In this document: piece after piece, positions 1 to 5,107 of the stretch
How the letters are laid out: each line of letters begins with the position of its first letter
Position numbering within the stretch: position 1 is the stretch's first letter
NCBI GenBank assembly: GCA_023459215.1
Contig: JAEWVF010000110.1
Coordinates: 1 to 21,553, forward strand
Source: Chloroflexota bacterium
GTDB lineage: Bacteria; Chloroflexota; Anaerolineae; Anaerolineales; Villigracilaceae
Reading direction: 5' to 3'
Length of the DNA: 21,553 nt
Position numbers and translations under genes: made by a program
The notes under the pieces: model-generated
Databases searched by the model: none
What the model saw: the letters and a program-made list of their open reading frames with translations, nothing else
What the model was told of the DNA's origin: nothing

Positions 1-265
1 CCGGTTCGATGTGGCAGGGGATGAAAACCAGGATATGGTGATGGTGTTGAGGCACTCCCAAAAGAAATGGGGAGTAAACAGGCTGCCATCACTTAAACCC
101 CAGGCGTCATCCCTTGACCCTACCACCCGACGGGTGGGAGTCTGCGCGTTTTCAGGCAGGTTTCTGGCTTGGAGTTGGTTCCGGCAAAATAGCGTTGTCT
201 CCTCCCGCCCACCCGCGGGTAACGCACACCGTTGGGTGGCTTGGTGAGTTAGGTTTGGAATTTTT
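1..265. other. Intergenic stretch with small GC-rich palindromes, no supported gene
   Basis: No convincing coding sequence is visible. The only open frame, roughly positions 11-247, has no ribosome binding site and a composition of residues unlike a folded protein. The stretch contains an odd-length palindrome at 123-137 (CCACCC-GAC-GGGTGG) and a 10-bp palindrome ACCCGCGGGT at 211-220. Positions 223-240 are partly repeated in inverted orientation at 990-1019, on the other side of the next gene. Confidence 0.5.
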
Positions 266-970
266 ATGCGACCCGTGAAAACATTTCACAGATTAATTGC
301 CTTGGGGCAATTGCTATTTCTTTCTTGCTGTGTTGCGTTACCACAGGTAACGGAATTAGAATCTAATGCAACACCAAGTAATTCAAGTTTAGACGGTCGA
401 GTCACAGTGGTAGCACCGTCCTCTGTTACACTTTCTAACGCTAACATTGAAGCAACTATTGTCTTTCTGGCGCAGTATTTTGATTACATGCCCTTATTGG
501 ACAAATCTCTTATATCCCCGCACCGCATTTATTACGGTTGCATAAACTCAGACGAGGCAGGTGTAATTCTAAACTATGAGGTAGAAAGTTCTTTTGAAGC
601 TTTTTCTCCTCGATTTAGAAATAAATTTAGTACAGCAAATTGGAACTACCAAGAAACAGGAATCTTTGAAGACGATCTGAACCATCGAATGATGTTTCTG
701 AAAGCTTCAACCACACGACACGATTCAACCGTAATAGATATACAAGGAGAAACCCTTGAATCTCTGACAAATCCTGATCGCTTGAGTATAACGGTTACAT
801 TCTCGCATATTTCCGATTCTCTTAACTATCAAATTTTTGAAAACAACCCATCGAGCGATTGGATACGAAATTTTGAAAATAATCCATCCACGGATTGGAT
901 TTTGTCAGATCCAAAGAGTGCTCTACTTAAACTTTGCTCTGATGAGTATTGGTCTGTGTGGAATCCGTGA
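266..970 (+). CDS. Hypothetical AT-rich putative lipoprotein, 234 aa
   Basis: I do not recognise a family. The N-terminus (basic MRPVK..., then a hydrophobic stretch to about residue 24) looks like an export signal. The run FLSCC near residues 19-22 could serve as an imperfect lipobox, so lipid anchoring is possible but not certain. The rest is Ser/Asn/Asp-rich with no membrane span, consistent with a surface or periplasmic location. Near the C-terminus a 12-residue unit (FENNPSSDWIRN / FENNPSTDWILS) occurs twice in tandem. The ATG at 266 has only a weak AG-rich upstream stretch. Base composition is clearly more AT-rich than the metabolic genes to the right, which suggests recent acquisition. 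No operon partner is seen. Coding status is likely from ORF length and the signal-like start; function is unknown. Confidence 0.6.
   Translation: MRPVKTFHRLIALGQLLFLSCCVALPQVTELESNATPSNSSLDGRVTVVAPSSVTLSNANIEATIVFLAQYFDYMPLLDKSLISPHRIYYGCINSDEAGVILNYEVESSFEAFSPRFRNKFSTANWNYQETGIFEDDLNHRMMFLKASTTRHDSTVIDIQGETLESLTNPDRLSITVTFSHISDSLNYQIFENNPSSDWIRNFENNPSTDWILSDPKSALLKLCSDEYWSVWNP
831..903 (+). repeat. 36-bp imperfect tandem duplication inside the 266-970 gene
   Basis: Positions about 831-867 and 868-903 are two adjacent, similar copies (AAATTTT(T)GAAAA..., then a CCATC...GATTGGAT core). They keep the reading frame and encode FENNPSSDWIRN followed by FENNPSTDWILS. The differences are mostly at third positions, so the duplication is not brand new. 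Confidence 0.8.
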
Positions 971-1014
971 TAAGATGCCGAGAAAATACGCCACCCACCG
1001 ATTAACAGCAGTGT

Positions 1015-1310
1015 GTGCGACACGAAGTCGCCTAAGTAATTGTCTTGCTGGCAAATCCTGACAAGACCTGCTATCCCATTAGCAGTACCCTATGTGGTCA
1101 TGTGAGACGGCAACGTCTCGATATGAAAGCCCACAAACAACGTACCCACAGTTGAGAACTGGCAGCGCACCGTGAGGCGCGCTGTAATCTTTAAGCGTCA
1201 AAAGATGCGGTTTTTTTCTCCTTTTATTCGAAAACCTGACGGATCTCCGTGCTTGGCAGGGCGCGTGTCCATGCAGTCTTGATGAAGGGACAGGGTTCAA
1301 TTATATACCT
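1015..1310 (+). ncRNA. Structured RNA, probable 5' (domain I) fragment of a group II intron
   Basis: The stretch opens with GTGCGAC (1015), the bacterial group II intron 5' consensus GUGYG. It immediately forms a GCGAC/GTCGC hairpin (1017-1031), as in known introns. Further perfect stems follow: GTCTTG/CAAGAC (1042-1067), CTGCTA/TAGCAG (1068-1085), GAGACG-GCAA-CGTCTC with a GNRA loop (1104-1119), CAGTT/AACTG (1149-1161) and CAGCGC/GCGCTG (1163-1184). The text CGCACCGTGAGG at about 1166-1177 resembles the epsilon-prime region of domain I. I see no domain V (a hairpin with an AGC triad), no domain VI and no reverse transcriptase downstream before the promoter at 1367. This would therefore be a truncated remnant. 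The 3' boundary is a guess. The alternative is another, unknown structured RNA. Confidence 0.45.
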
Positions 1311-1366
1311 CTTGAGCGTGTCACGCCTCGGACTTTGTGAAAGCCCTGTGAATTTTGGATTGCTGC

Positions 1367-1396
1367 TTGACAACTATAGAAACTTTGTTCTATAAT
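1367..1396 (+). promoter_or_regulatory. Strong sigma70-type promoter of the 1445 gene
   Basis: A perfect -35 TTGACA (1367-1372) and a perfect -10 TATAAT (1391-1396) are separated by 18 bp. Predicted transcription start is near 1403, giving a leader of about 42 nt that ends in a perfect AGGAGG (1434-1439) five bases before the ATG at 1445. Two operator copies overlap the spacer and the start region, so this strong promoter is probably repressed by default. Confidence 0.85.
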
Positions 1397-1426
1397 ATCA
1401 GCAAATAGAACAAAGTTTCTATAGTT
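1372..1426. promoter_or_regulatory. Double palindromic operator within a 22-bp perfect inverted repeat
   Basis: Positions 1372-1393 and 1405-1426 are exact reverse complements, separated by 11 nt. Each arm is itself a palindromic site: ATAGAA-N6-TTCTAT at 1376-1393 and at 1405-1422. Centre-to-centre distance is 29 bp. The first site lies inside the -35/-10 spacer and overlaps the -10; the second starts around +2. Because transcription should begin near 1403, the full inverted repeat would not be in the RNA, which favours DNA binding by a dimeric repressor over an RNA hairpin. The GAA-N6-TTC core recalls the Gram-positive LexA box with one mismatch per site, but flanks differ and the regulator is unknown. 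Confidence 0.75.
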
Positions 1427-1444
1427 ACAGGACAGGAGGTCCCT

Positions 1445-2239
1445 ATGAATAATAGTTTGCGGTCACGTTCCCTGGATGTCAACCTAAATCGAGCCTGGCA
1501 TGGGTTCGTCGGTCAGCGCGGGAAAGCCTTCGGCTTGATGATTTTCGGCGCGCTGATTGCCTTCGAAATTTTCAACTTCAGCACCACCGAATTTGCCCTG
1601 CATGATGTCCTTGGCGATTTGAAGTTCGCCGGCATCAAGTGGGCGACCATGCTCTCCATCGCCTTCTGCGGCATCGACTTTGCCGGGATCGCGCGCATCT
1701 TCACCCCAGAGCAGGGCGCCGATGAACCCGCCGAAGTCTGGTACCTGTTTGCGGCCTGGCTGCTGGCGGCGGCCATGAACGCCACCCTGACCTGGTGGGG
1801 CGTTTCGGTGGCGATTTCCACCCACGCCAGCCAGGGCGCGGCGGTTGTCGGCGGCGATACCGTCCGCACGGTGGTGCCGGTTTTTGTGGCCATCATGGTT
1901 TGGGTCATCCGCATCCTGATCATCGGCACGTTTTCGATTGCCGGGGACCGTTTGTTCTCGATGTCCAGCCAGCGGCGTAATGTTTCCACCCAGGCGACTG
2001 TCCGCGATAACCGCCCGGCAGTGACCAACAATTACCGCCCGGCTGCCAACAACACGACCATGACCCCGCGCACTTCCTTCAACAATGGCCGCCCGGTCAT
2101 CACCACCGCTTCCAATATGCGCGCCGCGCCGCCCCGCCCGGCTCCCCGCCCCGAACAACCGGTCAACAACTACCAGCCGCGCTCCGAGCCGACCTACCAT
2201 AACCTTGCCAATGTCCCTGACCCTTACGAAGATCGCTAA
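1445..2239 (+). CDS. Polytopic membrane protein with disordered Asn/Pro/Arg-rich tail, 264 aa
   Basis: I do not recognise a named family. About four hydrophobic segments are visible, near residues 28-46, 60-80, 98-122 and 138-165. They are followed by a hydrophilic tail (about 170-264) rich in Asn, Pro, Arg and Thr, with repeated NNY/NYRP-like and PRP-like patterns, probably disordered and cytoplasmic or extracytoplasmic. The start is firm: ATG 1445 sits 5 nt behind a perfect AGGAGG. The gene follows a strong, doubly operated promoter and is 54 nt ahead of an exported lytic transglycosylase gene. A tightly repressed membrane protein plus a wall-opening enzyme is an arrangement common in conjugative or prophage modules, but no VirB4, VirD4, relaxase or holin is in the window. 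That role is inference only. Confidence 0.7.
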   Translation: MNNSLRSRSLDVNLNRAWHGFVGQRGKAFGLMIFGALIAFEIFNFSTTEFALHDVLGDLKFAGIKWATMLSIAFCGIDFAGIARIFTPEQGADEPAEVWYLFAAWLLAAAMNATLTWWGVSVAISTHASQGAAVVGGDTVRTVVPVFVAIMVWVIRILIIGTFSIAGDRLFSMSSQRRNVSTQATVRDNRPAVTNNYRPAANNTTMTPRTSFNNGRPVITTASNMRAAPPRPAPRPEQPVNNYQPRSEPTYHNLANVPDPYEDR

Positions 2240-2293
2240 ATTTATCCCACTTTGTACAATGTACCGAGCGGACCCTCCTACCCAATTTGTGCC

Positions 2294-3001
2294 ATGACTT
2301 CTTCACGCTCTGTCCCCCACTCCCGTAATCGCAGACAGACAGCCCAACAGTCCGGCGGCTGTCTGTCTGGTTTTCTGTTACCACCGTTAGCGGCGTTATG
2401 TGTCGGCCTCCTGCTGGCAACGCTGGCAGGAGGCCTTTCTGATTCTGGCGCTCGCGCCGAATCTGCCCTGCCGGTCAGCCAGCCTTCCCCGGCGGCAACT
2501 GGCGCAATTGCGCCGCTGTTTACTCCCGAAGTGCAATACTGGGCCGGGAATATTGTCCGCTGGGCTGCTGCGCACGGACTGGACCCCAATCTGGCGGCCA
2601 CCGTGATGCAGATCGAATCCTGCGGCCACCCGGATATCCGCTCCAGCGCCGGTGCGACCGGGCTTTTCCAGGTGATGCCTTTCCATTTCAAGGCTGGCGA
2701 GGTGATGTCGAACCCGGATACCAATGCCCTGCGCGGCATGGATTATTTGCGCCGTTCGCTGGAGACGGCTTCGGGCAATGCCCGTTTGGCTTTTGCCGGC
2801 TACAACGGCGGAATCGGCGTGATCGGACGCCTGGAGTCGCGCTGGCCGGCTGAGACGATCCGCTATGCCTATTGGGGCAGCGGCATCTATGCCGACGCCA
2901 GCCAGAACCGCGCCGAAAGCGCCCGCCTGAACGAATGGCTCCAGGCCGGCGGCGCCAGTTTGTGCGCCAAGGCCCGCCAGCGACTTGGGTTAAACCCATA
3001 A
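2294..3001 (+). CDS. Exported lytic transglycosylase (SLT domain), 235 aa
   Basis: Cleaves the glycan strand of peptidoglycan to form 1,6-anhydromuramyl products, acting outside the membrane. The N-terminus has a basic region (RNRR) and a hydrophobic segment at about residues 24-47, ending in GARAES, a plausible signal peptidase site. The catalytic domain spans about 78-200. Glu108 in MQIESCG is the expected catalytic acid; GLFQVMP (123-129) and AGYNGG (168-173) are classic SLT motifs. ATG 2294 was chosen. A TTG at 2252 in the same frame would add 14 residues; neither start has a clear ribosome binding site. Two strong hairpins lie inside the first 150 nt of coding sequence, which is unusual. 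The gene probably belongs with the upstream membrane protein and ends in a bidirectional terminator shared with nrfA. Confidence 0.85.
   Translation: MTSSRSVPHSRNRRQTAQQSGGCLSGFLLPPLAALCVGLLLATLAGGLSDSGARAESALPVSQPSPAATGAIAPLFTPEVQYWAGNIVRWAAAHGLDPNLAATVMQIESCGHPDIRSSAGATGLFQVMPFHFKAGEVMSNPDTNALRGMDYLRRSLETASGNARLAFAGYNGGIGVIGRLESRWPAETIRYAYWGSGIYADASQNRAESARLNEWLQAGGASLCAKARQRLGLNP
2332..2375 (+). terminator. 13-bp perfect hairpin with T-run, inside the transglycosylase 5' coding region
   Basis: CAGACAGACAGCC (2332-2344) pairs exactly with GGCTGTCTGTCTG (2357-2369), with a 12-nt loop, and is followed by GTTTTCTG. This has the shape of an intrinsic terminator, yet it falls in codons for the signal-peptide region of the lytic transglycosylase. 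It may attenuate readthrough from the strong upstream promoter. Confidence 0.5.
2405..2440 (+). terminator. Second terminator-like hairpin in the transglycosylase 5' coding region
   Basis: GGCCTCCTGC (2405-2414) pairs exactly with GCAGGAGGCC (2426-2435), an 11-nt loop, followed by TTTCT. It lies 36 nt beyond the first hairpin and is also within the signal-peptide codons. The T-run is short, so termination strength is uncertain; it could instead modulate translation. Confidence 0.4.
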
Positions 3002-3003
3002 AA

Positions 3004-3029
3004 AATGCCCCCGGTTTACCGGGGGCATT
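3004..3029. terminator. Bidirectional intrinsic terminator between convergent genes
   Basis: AATGCCCCCGG (3004-3014) and CCGGGGGCATT (3019-3029) form an 11-bp perfect stem with a TTTA loop. On the plus strand CTCTTGTTT follows, serving the transglycosylase. On the minus strand a run of five T follows, serving nrfA. The stem begins just after the TAA stop at 2999-3001. Confidence 0.9.
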
Positions 3030-3046
3030 CTCTTGTTTGGGGCGTT

Positions 3047-4381
3047 TTAGGGAACAACTGCGCCAGATTCCTGGTTCAGGTAGTACGTATCCGTTTGCAG
3101 CAGGCTGGGATCGTTGGCGGCCTGGGCGGCTTTCATCTGCGCCTGGCGGGCCAGGTCGGTCGATTGGGCCAGCACTTTCAAAACGTATTCAGGATTGTGG
3201 AAGCCCATCGAGTTCTCAGCCGAGACGAAGTCCCAATAGAATTGCGCCTGGCGGTGCAGTTCGCGGGCTTCGGCCAGCAGGGCCTGGTCGCTGGCGGTGT
3301 TGGCGGTTGCGGCCTTGATGGCGTTGATGGCGTCGACGATGGCGTCTTCGGTGGCAATCTTGGTGTTGTAAACCTGATCCTGGATGGTGGCTACCCGGCC
3401 GGTGACGTAATCGACATCATTGTGGCACTGTCCGCAGGCGCGTTCGGGTTGCAGCAATGGGCTGCGGATGTTGTGGTCGCTGTATTTGGCCGCGCCGTCG
3501 CGGACGTAAGGCATGTGGCAATCAGCGCAGGCCACACCGGCGTTGTAATGGGTTGAACCGGCGGTGTACATCTCGTATTCGGGATGCTGGGCCTTGAGCA
3601 TCGGGGTCAGGGCTTCGGGGTATTCCCAGTCCTTGAAACCGACTTCGGTGTAGTACGAGTACATTTCTTCCACTTTGGTGCCGTTCTGCCAGGGGAAGGT
3701 CAGGTATTTGCCGTCGCCCTTGAAGTAGTATTCGACGTGGCAGTTGGCGCAAACCAGCGAGCGCATTTCCTGGCGGCTGAAGGTGCGCCAGTCCTTGCCC
3801 TGGGCTTCGAGGGCTTCCTCGAGGGCCGGGTTGGTCACAATCAGGCGCATGGTTTCGGCTTCGTGGCAGTTGGCGCAGCCAATCGGGTTGTTGATGTGCT
3901 GGCCCAACTCTGAAAAGAGCATCTTGTCGTAGGCTTCCATGCCCATTTCGGCCCACAGGCCGGGGTTGTCGGACGATTTGCACGAATAACAGGTGCCCGG
4001 GGTTTTTTCATTAACGCGTTTGATCTCGCGCACATCCTGCACGGCATATTCGTGACCGCGGTCATCGTTATATTCCAGGCTGAAGCCATAGCTGGCAAAC
4101 AGGATCACCTGGCGCGGGTCTTTTTCCAGGTGCGAGAATTTGCTCGACCCGCCGTAGGTGGTATCGATGACGTTGTTTTTTGTCTTGAGTAGTGAAGAAT
4201 ACTGGTTGGGGAAGTTGCGTCCCCATAGCTCGGAATTGGGTTCCATCGGCGCGACATCGTAGATGGTCTGGATGGCGCGCGATTCGACCGGGCGATTTTG
4301 CATGAAGACCAGCGTGCCGACCAGGGCCGCGGCCAACAACACAATCACACCGACCAGGGAAATCAGGGCATATTTGTTCAT
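3047..4381 (-). CDS. nrfA: Pentaheme cytochrome c nitrite reductase (ammonia-forming), catalytic subunit NrfA, 444 aa
   Basis: Reduces nitrite to ammonium with six electrons on the outer face of the membrane (dissimilatory nitrite ammonification; EC 1.7.2.2). An N-terminal hydrophobic segment (about 4-27) is an export signal or anchor. The diagnostic CXXCK active-site heme motif, CYSCK, is at 131-135. Four CXXCH motifs follow at 169-173, 211-215, 285-289 and 316-320, giving the expected five hemes in family order. Tyr218/Tyr219 just after heme 3 and His278 in STHYN sit where the catalytic Tyr and His lie in the family; Arg122 is a tentative match to the active-site Arg. Length is typical. The ATG has GAGGAG upstream. 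It lies 19 nt after nrfH and is cotranscribed with it. Heme attachment requires cytochrome c maturation genes not present here. Confidence 0.96.
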   Translation of the reverse strand: MNKYALISLVGVIVLLAAALVGTLVFMQNRPVESRAIQTIYDVAPMEPNSELWGRNFPNQYSSLLKTKNNVIDTTYGGSSKFSHLEKDPRQVILFASYGFSLEYNDDRGHEYAVQDVREIKRVNEKTPGTCYSCKSSDNPGLWAEMGMEAYDKMLFSELGQHINNPIGCANCHEAETMRLIVTNPALEEALEAQGKDWRTFSRQEMRSLVCANCHVEYYFKGDGKYLTFPWQNGTKVEEMYSYYTEVGFKDWEYPEALTPMLKAQHPEYEMYTAGSTHYNAGVACADCHMPYVRDGAAKYSDHNIRSPLLQPERACGQCHNDVDYVTGRVATIQDQVYNTKIATEDAIVDAINAIKAATANTASDQALLAEARELHRQAQFYWDFVSAENSMGFHNPEYVLKVLAQSTDLARQAQMKAAQAANDPSLLQTDTYYLNQESGAVVP

Positions 4382-4400
4382 TACAACATTCTCCTCGAGA

Positions 4401-4889
4401 TTATTTGGAAGGATACAATTCAGAATCTTGCAGGGGGGCTATGCTGGCTCCGCGCGGGCCGTGGGCTACGTTGCGGTGACATTCCCAGCACATCCGGTCG
4501 TTTTCCATCGGGCCCATCACGACCGCATCGATGGTTTTCTCGTGACAACGCTCGCAGTTGTGCTGGATGATTTCCTTTGTTTCCTCTTTGGCGCGGATGG
4601 CGTCCGGGATTTGGCCGGTGGTGAACATGTAAACATCGTGCATACCGGTTTGGCCCTTGACCACCCAATAGTTGACCAGGTTGTCATGCGGCAGGTGACA
4701 GTCTACGCATTTGACATCCCGCCCGTGGGGGGCATGGATCCAGTTTTCATAGGCGGCGTCCATCACATGACAATTGGCGCAAGTCTCCGGGTTGCTGCCC
4801 ATGAAAGAAACTGCGCCGCTGATATAAACAAACGTTCCGAGGGCCATGACTGCCGCAACTGCGGCTACGACAAATAAAAATCTTTGCAT
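4401..4889 (-). CDS. nrfH: Tetraheme quinol dehydrogenase NrfH (NapC/NirT family), 162 aa
   Basis: Membrane-anchored cytochrome that oxidises menaquinol and passes electrons to NrfA. A single N-terminal helix (about 4-28) is followed by four CXXCH motifs at 37-41, 61-65, 112-116 and 134-138. Met43, two residues after the first motif (CANCHVM), matches the unusual methionine ligand position of heme 1 in characterised NrfH. Length (162 aa) is typical of NrfH and shorter than NapC proteins. The start at 4889 has AGGTGA upstream. The gene order nrfH-nrfA is the standard one for epsilon/delta-type and Gram-positive-like ammonifiers. Regulation is probably by a CRP/FNR-superfamily activator binding at 4953-4970. 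Confidence 0.95.
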   Translation of the reverse strand: MQRFLFVVAAVAAVMALGTFVYISGAVSFMGSNPETCANCHVMDAAYENWIHAPHGRDVKCVDCHLPHDNLVNYWVVKGQTGMHDVYMFTTGQIPDAIRAKEETKEIIQHNCERCHEKTIDAVVMGPMENDRMCWECHRNVAHGPRGASIAPLQDSELYPSK

Positions 4890-4926
4890 CGCTCACCTGA
4901 ATCTTCGCTGGAATTAATCTATCCTT

Positions 4927-4970
4927 AATATACAACAGATTTACCGCAAGCATTGTGATGAAAGTCACAA
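4927..4970 (-). promoter_or_regulatory. nrfHA promoter with class II CRP/FNR-superfamily site
   Basis: TTGTGA-N6-TCACAA at 4953-4970 is a perfect palindrome containing the TGTGA-N6-TCACA core of CRP-type sites; similar TTGTGA sites are reported for HcpR regulators of nitrosative-stress and nitrite genes. A minus-strand -10 TATATT lies at 4927-4932, predicting transcription start near 4920. The palindrome centre is then at -41.5, exactly the class II activator position, and no good -35 element is present, as expected for an activated promoter. The start site is inferred, not measured. Confidence 0.75.
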
Positions 4971-4971
4971 A

Positions 4972-4981
4972 AGATTAATCT
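4972..4981. promoter_or_regulatory. Small palindrome AGATTAATCT upstream of the nrfHA activator site
   Basis: A perfect 10-bp palindrome directly upstream of the CRP-type site (about -52 to -61). Its half ATTAATCT also occurs at 4913-4920 at the predicted start. It may be a second regulator site or only AT-rich chance. Confidence 0.3.
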
Positions 4982-5045
4982 GATATTAAGATAATAATAC
5001 TCTAATTTTTGTTTCTTGCCAGTGAAAAAAGTCATTTTTTTGAAA

Positions 5046-5091
5046 ACCCAAAAGAGGAGCGGATTTGTGACAGCAGCTCCCCTTTTTGGGT
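5046..5091 (-). terminator. Intrinsic terminator after the glycosidase lipoprotein gene
   Basis: Arms at 5046-5060 and 5076-5091 pair over about 15 bp (ACCCAAAAG...GGAGC with GCTCC...TTTTGGGT) with one bulge or mismatch. On the minus strand the stem is followed by TTTTC and later by a T-rich stretch. It sits 17 nt past the stop codon at 5108. Confidence 0.75.
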
Positions 5092-5107
5092 GTGTTTGAT
5101 GTTGAGA

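Noticed and set aside
11..247. Short ORF at the left edge
   Set aside because: No ribosome binding site, no hydrophobic core or motif, and GC-rich palindromes explain the open frame.
1300..1440. Domain V/VI of the putative group II intron
   Set aside because: No hairpin with the AGC triad or branch-point helix could be found, so the intron is treated as truncated.
1484..2200. Long open frame antisense to the membrane protein gene (238 codons, minus)
   Set aside because: His/Arg/Gly-rich translation typical of an antisense shadow in GC-rich DNA; the plus-strand gene has a perfect ribosome site and promoter.
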